DNA of 47,857 bases, taken from contig WHTG01000004.1 of the NCBI GenBank assembly GCA_009377835.1, positions 1-47,857 of the forward strand, given 5' to 3'. This stretch comes from Nitriliruptorales bacterium. Lineage in GTDB: Bacteria > Actinomycetota > Nitriliruptoria > Euzebyales > Egibacteraceae. The position numbers were made by a program, and so were the translations under genes. Below, piece by piece: positions 23,666 to 31,079 of this stretch. Numbering within the stretch: the first letter of the stretch is position 1; every line of letters begins with the position of its first letter. Under the pieces are notes generated by a model that worked only from the letters and a program-made list of their open reading frames with translations, was not told the origin of the DNA and did no database searches.

Positions 23666-24730
23666 TCATGCGTACCGCTCCAGCGCCGTCGCCTCCGCCA
23701 GCCGCGTCAGTCCGTCCCTGATCGAGCGCGCCCGGGTCTCCCCGATGCCCTCGACGTCGTCCAGTTCCTCCAGCGTCGCCGTCATCAGCCGCTGCAGCGA
23801 TCCGAACCTGGCGACAAGGCGGTCGATCATCCGCTCGGGCAGCCGTGGAATGCGTGACAGCAGCCGGTAGCCACGTGGCGCCACCAACTCCTCGTAGCTG
23901 TCGTTCATGCCGGACTGTCCCAGGGCGTGACCCAGCGTCGTCAGGTCGAGCAGCCGCTCAGCCGGGATCCGGTCCAGGTCGCCCAGGATGGTCTCGACCT
24001 TGCGCCGGCGGTCAGGTTGGTAGTCGCGCACCACGAGAACGCGCTCGCCCTCCACGTGGTGCATCAGCTCGTCAAGTTGTAGCTGCAGCAGCCGCCCGTC
24101 GCTGCCCAGCTCCGCGACGTAGGCCTCGATCTCGTCGGCGATGCGACGCACCATCTCGGCACGTTGCAGCACCAGCAGCACATCCCGGAGCGTCACGACG
24201 TTCTCGATCTCCAGCGCCGAGAGTGCCGCCGACACCTGGTCGAGCCGGATCCGGTACCGCTCGAGGGTGGACAGGGCCTGGTTCGCCCGAAACAGGATGG
24301 AGGAGATCTCCTCAAGCACATGCTTGGTGTCGTTGACGTACAGGGTCACGATCCGCATCGACTCGCTGACCGAGATGACGGGCTTGCCGGTCTGACGGGC
24401 GACGCGTTCGGCGGTGCGGTGGCGGGTCCCGGTCTCCTGGGTCGGCACGGACGGGTCCGGCACGAGATGAGCGTTGGCGTACACGATCTTGTCGACGTCC
24501 TCGTCGACAATGATCGCGCCGTCCATCTTCGCGACCTCGCTCAGTCGCTGCGCGCTGAACTTCGTGACCATGCGGAAGCCCCCGGACACCAGCGGGTCGA
24601 GGCCTTCCTCACCGATGACGATGATCGCGCCCTTGCTCGCCGAGATGATGCGGTCGATGCCCTCACGCAACGCGGTGCCGGGCGCAACCTTCTGCAGGAC
24701 CGACAGGATTCGATCGTCGCGGGGGGGCAC
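23666..24730 (-). CDS. disA: diadenylate cyclase and DNA-scanning protein DisA
   Basis: A 354-residue octameric enzyme that makes c-di-AMP from two ATP and senses branched DNA. The DAC domain has the DGA motif at residues 70-72 (AKMDGAIIVDED) and the RHR motif at 103-105 (GTRHRTAERVA), both intact. A coiled linker and a C-terminal helix-hairpin-helix region (LDDVEGIGETRARSIRDGL) follow. Start is GTG at 24730. It sits 41 bases downstream of radA, the usual pairing; RadA is known to restrain DisA activity in Bacillus. Confidence 0.96.
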   Translation of the reverse strand: MPPRDDRILSVLQKVAPGTALREGIDRIISASKGAIIVIGEEGLDPLVSGGFRMVTKFSAQRLSEVAKMDGAIIVDEDVDKIVYANAHLVPDPSVPTQETGTRHRTAERVARQTGKPVISVSESMRIVTLYVNDTKHVLEEISSILFRANQALSTLERYRIRLDQVSAALSALEIENVVTLRDVLLVLQRAEMVRRIADEIEAYVAELGSDGRLLQLQLDELMHHVEGERVLVVRDYQPDRRRKVETILGDLDRIPAERLLDLTTLGHALGQSGMNDSYEELVAPRGYRLLSRIPRLPERMIDRLVARFGSLQRLMTATLEELDDVEGIGETRARSIRDGLTRLAEATALERYA

Positions 24731-24771
24731 CGGTCGGCTCCGATCTGCCTCGTGTTGCGAGCAGGACTACG

Positions 24772-26151
24772 TCACACACCGACGAGGCTGACCATGGATA
24801 GCGCCAGGTCCAGGGCGCCGGACAGGACACGCGCGCGGTGCAGCTGCAGTCCGTGGGCGGGGCCATCATACGCAGCGGGTACCACCGCGCTGGTGAAACC
24901 GAGGCGCGCGGCTTCCGCCAGACGCCGCTGGGTCTGCGCCACAAGGCGCAGTTCCCCGGCGAGGCCGACCTCGCCGAGAACGATACGGCCGGGAAGCACG
25001 GGAACGTCGCGTCTCGCCGACGCGATGGCTGTGCACAGCGCGAGGTCGACGGCGGGTTCGGTCAGCCGGACACCGCCGACACTGGAGGCGTAGACGTCGC
25101 AGTTGGCGACAGTGACGTCGGAGCGGCTCTCCAGCACCGCGACCAGAAGGTTCAACCGCTGTGCGTCCAGCCCGCTCGCGACGCGCCTCGGGTTGGTCAG
25201 GACGGACTTGGCGACGAGCGCCTGCACCTCGCATGCCAGCGGGCGACGGCCCTCCAGCGTGATCGTCACGGCCACCCCGGTGGTGCCCGGCGGCGTGTCA
25301 CCCATGAACAGACGCCCGGCGTCTTCGACGCCGACCAGGCCCTTGCCGGTCATCTCGAAGCAGCCGACTTCCCCGACCGGCCCGAACCGGTTCTTCGTCG
25401 CGCGCAGCAATCGCAGCGCGTGGTGGCGGTCTCCTTCGATGTCGCAGACGGCATCGACGAGGTGCTCGAGCACCCGTGGTCCCGCCAGTTGGCCGTCCTT
25501 CGTGACGTGCCCGACCAGCACGGTTGCGATGCCGTGTTCCTTCGCGGCCGCGACGATCGCGGCGGCAGACTCGCGCACCTGCGTCACACTCCCCGCCGAC
25601 CCGCTGACCTCCGGGATCCGTACCGTCTGGATCGAATCGACGATCAGCACGTCAGGGGCATGCGACTGCACCAGTGCGAGGATCGCGGGCACCTCTGCAT
25701 CACCGGCCAGCAGCACGCGATCCGACAGCGCGCCCAGTCGCTGCGCACGCAGCCGCACCTGGCCGGGCGACTCCTCCGCCGACATGTACAGCACGGTTCG
25801 ACCACCGGCGGCAAAGGCATCAGCCGCCTGCAGCAGCAGCGTCGACTTGCCGGCCCCCGGCTCCCCGCCGAGCAGGACGACCGATCCGGGGACGAGCCCT
25901 CCACCTAGCACCCGGTCCAGTTCGCCGATGTCGGTGGCGGCGCGGTCGTGCTGATCTGTGGACACCTGGCGGATCGGCTGGGCGGCCCGACGCGGTTGTC
26001 CCACGGGCGCACGGGCCGATGGGCCTGCTGCGGCTACGAGGGTCTCCTCACCCATTGTCCCCCACGCGGCACAGCCGGGGCAGCGGCCGACCCACCGTGG
26101 CTCGCTGTGACCGCATGCGCTGCAACGGGATTGGGTCTTCGTTCGTGCCAT
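24772..26151 (-). CDS. radA: DNA repair protein RadA
   Basis: A 459-residue RecA-like helicase that promotes branch migration in recombination. An N-terminal zinc finger uses Cys10, Cys13, Cys24 and Cys27. Walker A is GGEPGAGKST (95-104), the RadA-specific KNRFG motif is at 253-257, and the C-terminal Lon-protease-like domain includes VDLALCTAIASARRDVPVLPG and GEVGLAGELRLV. Length and motif order are standard. It is followed by disA on the same strand and preceded, across 60 bases, by nhaA. Confidence 0.96.
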   Translation of the reverse strand: MARTKTQSRCSACGHSEPRWVGRCPGCAAWGTMGEETLVAAAGPSARAPVGQPRRAAQPIRQVSTDQHDRAATDIGELDRVLGGGLVPGSVVLLGGEPGAGKSTLLLQAADAFAAGGRTVLYMSAEESPGQVRLRAQRLGALSDRVLLAGDAEVPAILALVQSHAPDVLIVDSIQTVRIPEVSGSAGSVTQVRESAAAIVAAAKEHGIATVLVGHVTKDGQLAGPRVLEHLVDAVCDIEGDRHHALRLLRATKNRFGPVGEVGCFEMTGKGLVGVEDAGRLFMGDTPPGTTGVAVTITLEGRRPLACEVQALVAKSVLTNPRRVASGLDAQRLNLLVAVLESRSDVTVANCDVYASSVGGVRLTEPAVDLALCTAIASARRDVPVLPGRIVLGEVGLAGELRLVAQTQRRLAEAARLGFTSAVVPAAYDGPAHGLQLHRARVLSGALDLALSMVSLVGV

Positions 26152-26211
26152 CGGGCGTCACGGTAGGGCAGTGGTGCGACAAACGCGCGGAGGCGCGCAC
26201 CCAGGTGTGGA

Positions 26212-27567
26212 TCAGGAGTGCTTGGCGGCGTCGCGCGCCGCCAGGAACGCGGCGCCGACGATCCCCGCGGTTGCCGACGCCAGCAGGATGCCGACCTTCG
26301 CGGCGTTCGTGAGCGCCGTATCCTCGAACGCGAGGCCGGCGATGAAGATGGCGACGGTGAACCCGACGCCGCCGAGGAGTCCGACGCCCACGATTTCCAG
26401 CCATCCCACTCCACGCGGCAGTCTTCCCAGCCCCGTCTTGACGGTGATGAAGGCCGCGATCGTGATCCCGAGGGGCTTGCCAACCACCAGCCCCAAGATG
26501 ATCCCGATGGTGACCGGCTCATCGAGCAGGGACGTAAACCCACCGGCCGCCACACGTACGCCCGCGTTGGCGAGCGCGAACAGCGGGAGGATCAGAAACG
26601 ACGTCCACGAATGCAGCGCGTGCTCCAGTCGCGCCAGCGGCGACACCCCCTCACGTGCCAGGCGCGACACCTCCATCAGCGTTGCCTGCTCACGCTCGTC
26701 GGCGACCCCGTCGGGGGCGGCCATCTGCAGCCGCTCGAGATGCCTTTCCGCCAGCCCGCTGACGGCCTCCGGAGGATGCAGCGGACGGGCCGGAGTCAAA
26801 AACCCGAGAATCACACCGGCGATCGTCGCGTGCACCCCGGACTCGAAGATCGCAAGCCACAGCACGCCGGCGACTCCCACGTACCACACGTAGCGACGGA
26901 TCCCCGAGCGACGAAGTGTGAGCACGACCAGCACGGCGGCGGCAGCGACCGCGAGCCACTCCACCTGCAGCCCGCGCGTGTAGAAGATCGCGATCACGGC
27001 GATCGCGCCGAGGTCATCGGCGACCGCCAGCGTCAACAGGAACACCTTCAGGCTGGCCGGGGCGCGAGCGCCCACCAAAGCCAGCACGCCCACGGCGAAC
27101 GCGATGTCGGTCGCCATCGGGACCCCCCAACCGGACGTGGCAGGGCCGCTGGTGTTGAGCAGCGCGTACAGCGACGCGGGTGCGATCATGCCGCCCAGGG
27201 CGCAGACCAGCGGCAGCGTCGCGGCGCGGACGTCGCGCAACTCGCCGAGGACGAGTTCGCGCTTGATCTCAAGCCCGACGACGAAGAAGAAGAACGCCAT
27301 CAGCAGGTCGTTCACCCAATCGCGCAGGGCTTCCTCGATCGCGAACGGTCCCCACGTGACGCTCAGGGGGGTCTCCCACAGGCGCTCGTACGACTCGTGG
27401 GCCGGCGAATTCGCCCACACCAACGCCACGGCGGCTGCGATCAAGAGGAAGACGCCGCCGGCGACCTCGGTGTGCATGAACGCCTGCAGCGGCTGCACGA
27501 TCACGCTGGTCACGACCCGCTGCTGCTTGCGCGGGCGCTTGAAACCAGGGGTGGTCTGCTGGGCCAT
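26212..27567 (-). CDS. nhaA: Na+/H+ antiporter NhaA
   Basis: A 451-residue integral membrane antiporter exchanging two protons for one sodium ion. The family motifs are MATDIAFAVGVLALVG (152-157 core) and the paired aspartates Asp184-Asp185 in AVADDLGAIAVIAIFYT, which bind the ion. About 11-12 hydrophobic segments are seen. A ribosome binding site GAGG lies four bases before the ATG. It follows the mrpG stop by 76 bases on the same strand, so it may be read from the Mrp operon or from its own promoter. The cytoplasmic loop near residues 270-310 is charged and may carry pH sensing. Confidence 0.95.
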   Translation of the reverse strand: MAQQTTPGFKRPRKQQRVVTSVIVQPLQAFMHTEVAGGVFLLIAAAVALVWANSPAHESYERLWETPLSVTWGPFAIEEALRDWVNDLLMAFFFFVVGLEIKRELVLGELRDVRAATLPLVCALGGMIAPASLYALLNTSGPATSGWGVPMATDIAFAVGVLALVGARAPASLKVFLLTLAVADDLGAIAVIAIFYTRGLQVEWLAVAAAAVLVVLTLRRSGIRRYVWYVGVAGVLWLAIFESGVHATIAGVILGFLTPARPLHPPEAVSGLAERHLERLQMAAPDGVADEREQATLMEVSRLAREGVSPLARLEHALHSWTSFLILPLFALANAGVRVAAGGFTSLLDEPVTIGIILGLVVGKPLGITIAAFITVKTGLGRLPRGVGWLEIVGVGLLGGVGFTVAIFIAGLAFEDTALTNAAKVGILLASATAGIVGAAFLAARDAAKHS

Positions 27568-27643
27568 CGATCCTCGCCGAGCGGTGCCTGACGTCGCGGC
27601 CCATGCTCGGCCGGGAATCGTAGCCGCCGGTTCGTGTACTTCC

Positions 27644-27997
27644 TTACTCCGACCGGCGGGTCAACCCGAGACGCTCCACCGCCAGTTCGTCGATCTCGGT
27701 CCGGCTGCTCAGCTCCGTGCCCGCGCGGAAGGCGGCGCGGCCGACCATGTGAGCGCCGACGGGTGCCGTGATGAACTGCAGGACCGCCACCAGGGCCAGC
27801 TTCGCGACGGCGTCGGCAGCACCCAGCCGCAGGGCCACGGCAAGCAGAAGGAGCACCAGACCCAGCGTCGCGGGCTTCGTGGCGGCATGCATCCTGGCGA
27901 AAACGTCGTCGAACTGCTGCAGACCCAGCGCCGCGAGGGTCGCGAAGGCCACGCCGGCGAGGACCAGGACGCCCACGGCGATCTCCAGGATGCTCAC
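27644..27997 (-). CDS. mrpG: Mrp antiporter subunit G
   Basis: A 117-residue membrane subunit with three helices, beginning VSILEIAVGVLVLAGVAFAT. The segment DDVFARMHAATKPATLGLVL is typical of MrpG/PhaG. It is the last gene of the seven-gene operon; its GTG overlaps the mrpF stop (GTGA). The polar C-terminal tail ends 76 bases before nhaA. Confidence 0.9.
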   Translation of the reverse strand: MSILEIAVGVLVLAGVAFATLAALGLQQFDDVFARMHAATKPATLGLVLLLLAVALRLGAADAVAKLALVAVLQFITAPVGAHMVGRAAFRAGTELSSRTEIDELAVERLGLTRRSE

Positions 27998-28254
27998 GGG
28001 CCTCTCCTCTCCATGTACCGCGCGACGGTCACGGTGCCGACAAACCCCAGCAGCGACGTGACCATCAGCACGTCGAGGAACACGCCGCTCCTGGTGGCGA
28101 CCGCCATGACGGCGATGCCACTGGCGGTGATCACCAGCAGCAGATCGAGTGCGACGATGCGGTCCGCGATGGAACTCCCACGGATCAGGCGGACGAGACA
28201 CAACAGCGCCGAGACCGTCAGCGCGGCGAAAGCGAGGGGTGTCACGATGCTCAC
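27994..28254 (-). CDS. mrpF: Mrp antiporter subunit F
   Basis: An 86-residue membrane subunit with three helices. The segment RGSSIADRIVALDLL is the MrpF/PhaF hallmark. GTG at 28254 overlaps the mrpE stop by four bases, and its own stop overlaps mrpG in the same way. The subunit sits in the MrpABCDEFG complex, where it contributes to the cation path. Confidence 0.92.
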   Translation of the reverse strand: MSIVTPLAFAALTVSALLCLVRLIRGSSIADRIVALDLLLVITASGIAVMAVATRSGVFLDVLMVTSLLGFVGTVTVARYMERRGP

Positions 28255-28781
28255 GTCGGGGTCTCCCCGTGTTCGACTGCATCTGCGGCGATGGCTGCCC
28301 GTGTGGCGAACGCGTTCAAGGCGAGCATCTCCAGGCGCCGCACGTCGGCACGCGTCGCCTCGATGCTGCGAAGGTGCAGCACGTGGACGAACAGCACCGT
28401 CGGGTCGCGGCGGACCTCCAACGTCAAGGTGCCCGGTGTGAGAGAAATGGCGTTCGCGAGCAGTGTCACCATCGCGTCCCCGGCGCCGGTCACCTCAACG
28501 GCGACGACGCCCTCCCGCACGCGATCGTTGTTGGGGGTGAGCACCTCCCAGGCGACCACGGCATTCGCCTCGATGAGTTTCGCCGTGAAATACCCCAAAA
28601 ACTTGGCCGCCGCCAATGGCCGGAACGACAACCGTTCGCGGCGCGGTCCCGCGGTGGGGAACAGTGCGGTCACGGTCATCGCGACGAGGAATCCGCCAAC
28701 GATGTTCGCGGCACTGAGATCACCCCACAGCGCGATCCACACAACGGTCAGCCACAGCACGTGGGGAATCCAGCGGATCAT
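28251..28781 (-). CDS. mrpE: Mrp antiporter subunit E
   Basis: A 176-residue subunit with two N-terminal hydrophobic segments (about residues 6-20 and 27-44) followed by a cytoplasmic alpha/beta domain with VVAWEVLTPN and ISLTPGTLTLEVRRDPTVLFVH, characteristic of MrpE/PhaE. The ATG overlaps the mrpD stop (ATGA). Length is standard. Confidence 0.9.
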   Translation of the reverse strand: MIRWIPHVLWLTVVWIALWGDLSAANIVGGFLVAMTVTALFPTAGPRRERLSFRPLAAAKFLGYFTAKLIEANAVVAWEVLTPNNDRVREGVVAVEVTGAGDAMVTLLANAISLTPGTLTLEVRRDPTVLFVHVLHLRSIEATRADVRRLEMLALNAFATRAAIAADAVEHGETPT

Positions 28782-30280
28782 CGTGCCGCTCCGAGGACGG
28801 CTTCTATGTATCCCCCGGGCTGGATCAGGTCGGCCGCCGCGCGTCGGCTCAACTGGAACAGCGGCTCTGCCGCCAGTGCGATGACGACCGTGACACCAAC
28901 CAGCCCGACCGTGGCCGTCGTCATCAGCCTGGGAACGGTGCGGCCCGGTTTCGCGGGGGCAGCAGCCACTTCCGGCTGGTCAACGTCGCCCCAGAACACG
29001 CCGGTCCAGATCTTCGCCATGGAGAACAGCGTGAGCACGCTGACCAGCAGACTGACGGCCACCACGAGGAAGCGCTGCTGCTGGATGCCGGCCTGCACCA
29101 GTCCGAGCTTCCCGTAGAAGCCGCTGAACGGCGGAAGCCCCGCCAGGCTGAGTGCGGGCACCATGAACAACCCGGCAGTCATGGGGATCCGGTGCACCAT
29201 CCCCCCGAGTCGAGTGAGTGCGCCGGTGCCGGTGACCTTCTCGACGATCCCGCCGACGAGGAACAGCGACGTCTTGACGGGCATGTGGTGGATGATGAAC
29301 ACCGTGGTGGCGGCGAGTCCCGCCACACTGAACAGCCCGAGGCCGAAGACCATGTAGCCGATCTGGCTGACGATGTGGAAGCTGAGGATCCGCTTCACGT
29401 CGTCCTGAGCGATCGCGCCGAGGACGCCGACGAGCATCGTTGCGCCGGCCAGGAACAGGATGAGGGTGTCGGCACCACCGTCCGACGAACCGAACACCAC
29501 CGTCTGCGTGCGGATGATGGCGTACACGCCGATCTTGGTGAGCAACCCGGCGAAGACTGCGGTGACCGCCGCAGGGGCGGTTGGATACGAGTCCGGCAGC
29601 CAGAAGAACAAGGGGAAGATCGCGGCCTTGATCCCGAACACGACGAGGAACAGGGCGGCGAGTCCCGCTCGCAGCGCGCCTGGCACGTCTGCCAGGCGTT
29701 GCCCCAGATCCGCCATGTTGACTGTGCCCGTCGCGGCGTACACGAGCGCGATGCCGGTGATGAACAGCGTCGAGGAGAGCAGGCTCACGACGACGTACGT
29801 CATGGCAGGGCGGACCTGCTCGGACCGCCCAGTCAGGGTCAGGAGGACATAGGACGCGATCAACATGACTTCGAAGGCGACGAACAGGTTGAACAGGTCC
29901 CCGGTCAGGAAGGACGCCGAGACGCCCACTGTCAGAACCAGGTACAGCGGGTGGAAGTAGCGCTCCTCCACCGCGCGCTCCAGCTGGCCGAGCGCGAAGA
30001 CCAGCACGGCCAGAACGGTGATCATCGCCACCAGCAACAACAGCGCGCTGAACAGGTCCGCCACCAGCACGATTCCCACCGGCGGCTCCCATCCGCCGAC
30101 CGATACCACCGCAGTGCCCGAGCGTTCCACGTGTACCAGCAGGAGGGCCGCGGCTGCCGTTGCGCCGGCGACGGCCCCCACGGAGAGGATCCGCTGGAGT
30201 CGCAGCCGCAGGTGCACCAGCAACGCGGCGGCGGCGGCGGCCACGGGAATGGCGATCGGCAGGGCGACGAGGATGTTCAC
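28778..30280 (-). CDS. mrpD: Mrp antiporter subunit D
   Basis: A 500-residue NuoM/N-like subunit with about 14 helices. Glu137 in NLFVAFEVMLIASYVLL corresponds to the essential TM5 glutamate, and the TM7 region FGIKAAIFPLFFWLPDSYP carries the conserved lysine. LLTKIGVYAIIRT follows. GTG at 30280 overlaps the mrpC stop; longer starts run back through mrpC and B in the wrong frame. With MrpA it forms the proton and cation translocating core. Confidence 0.95.
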   Translation of the reverse strand: MNILVALPIAIPVAAAAAALLVHLRLRLQRILSVGAVAGATAAAALLLVHVERSGTAVVSVGGWEPPVGIVLVADLFSALLLLVAMITVLAVLVFALGQLERAVEERYFHPLYLVLTVGVSASFLTGDLFNLFVAFEVMLIASYVLLTLTGRSEQVRPAMTYVVVSLLSSTLFITGIALVYAATGTVNMADLGQRLADVPGALRAGLAALFLVVFGIKAAIFPLFFWLPDSYPTAPAAVTAVFAGLLTKIGVYAIIRTQTVVFGSSDGGADTLILFLAGATMLVGVLGAIAQDDVKRILSFHIVSQIGYMVFGLGLFSVAGLAATTVFIIHHMPVKTSLFLVGGIVEKVTGTGALTRLGGMVHRIPMTAGLFMVPALSLAGLPPFSGFYGKLGLVQAGIQQQRFLVVAVSLLVSVLTLFSMAKIWTGVFWGDVDQPEVAAAPAKPGRTVPRLMTTATVGLVGVTVVIALAAEPLFQLSRRAAADLIQPGGYIEAVLGAAR

Positions 30281-30660
30281 TGCCCAACCTCCTCGTCGTG
30301 GACCGATGCGCGCTTGCCGGCGGCGACGCGGCGGTCCTCCACGTCGTCCTCGACTTCGTCGTTGCGGGAGACGGCCCAGCTCCGGTACGCAAGTGCGAGC
30401 AGAAACGCGAGCACGCCGAAGGTGATGACGATCGCCGTCAGCGCCATCGCCTGCGGCAGCGGATCGCTGACCACGCCGGACGTCGCCTCTCCGACCAGAG
30501 GTGGTTCGCCTGGCGGACCCCCCGCCAGGAGCAGCAGCAGGTTCGCACCGTGGCCCAGCAGTGCCAGCCCTATGACGATGCGGGTCAGCGTGCGCTGCAG
30601 CAGCAGATACGTGCCGACGGCGTAGAGCACCGCGACGGTTCCGGCGAGGACGAGTGTCAC
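30277..30660 (-). CDS. mrpC: Mrp antiporter subunit C
   Basis: A 127-residue NuoK-like subunit with three helices. TLTRIVIGLALLGHGANLLLL and DPLPQAMALTAIVITFGVLA are typical. GTG at 30660 overlaps the mrpB stop by four bases. The C-terminal tail from about residue 98 is polar and rich in acidic residues, longer than usual for MrpC. Confidence 0.92.
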   Translation of the reverse strand: MTLVLAGTVAVLYAVGTYLLLQRTLTRIVIGLALLGHGANLLLLLAGGPPGEPPLVGEATSGVVSDPLPQAMALTAIVITFGVLAFLLALAYRSWAVSRNDEVEDDVEDRRVAAGKRASVHDEEVGQ

Positions 30661-31079
30661 GAGTCGAGCTCTCCGCCGAGCGTGACCAGCACGGCGAGCA
30701 CCAGACCGACGACGACGAAGTACACCCCGACGTCGAAGACCAGCACCGAGGTGGCCTTGATCGTGCCGAGCAGGGGAAGCGTGAGCGCCCAGAGCCGCGA
30801 CTCGAGCAGCTGTCCGCCAGCAAACCACGGTGCGATCGCCGATGCGGCGGCAGCGAACACCCCGGCGCCAAGCACTGTCTCCGGCCTTGCCCGCACCGTC
30901 CGTGCGGCATCCTGGCTGCCATAGGCAACGAACCGGAGCACCAGCGCAGCACCTGCCACCAGGCCACCGATGAACCCTCCGCCCGGCGCGTTGTGGCCGG
31001 CGAACAGGAGGAACACGCTGAAGACGAGGATCGTGTGGAAGACCGCGCGGGTCCCCGTCTCCAGGATCAGCGAGGTCAC
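30657..31079 (-). CDS. mrpB: Mrp antiporter subunit B
   Basis: A 140-residue membrane subunit with four helices. The signature HNAPGGGFIGGLVAGAALVL is clear, as are LETGTRAVFHTILVFSVFLL and the C-terminal VFDVGVYFVVVGLVLAVL. GTG at 31079 overlaps the mrpA stop (GTGA); the same frame continues upstream through mrpA without meaning. Confidence 0.93.
   Translation of the reverse strand: MTSLILETGTRAVFHTILVFSVFLLFAGHNAPGGGFIGGLVAGAALVLRFVAYGSQDAARTVRARPETVLGAGVFAAAASAIAPWFAGGQLLESRLWALTLPLLGTIKATSVLVFDVGVYFVVVGLVLAVLVTLGGELDS

Noticed and set aside
29192-30625. Long open frames antisense to the Mrp genes (for example 477 codons on the + strand)
   Set aside because: They are GC-rich shadow frames with His/Asp/Gln-rich low-complexity products; the minus-strand Mrp genes explain the region completely.
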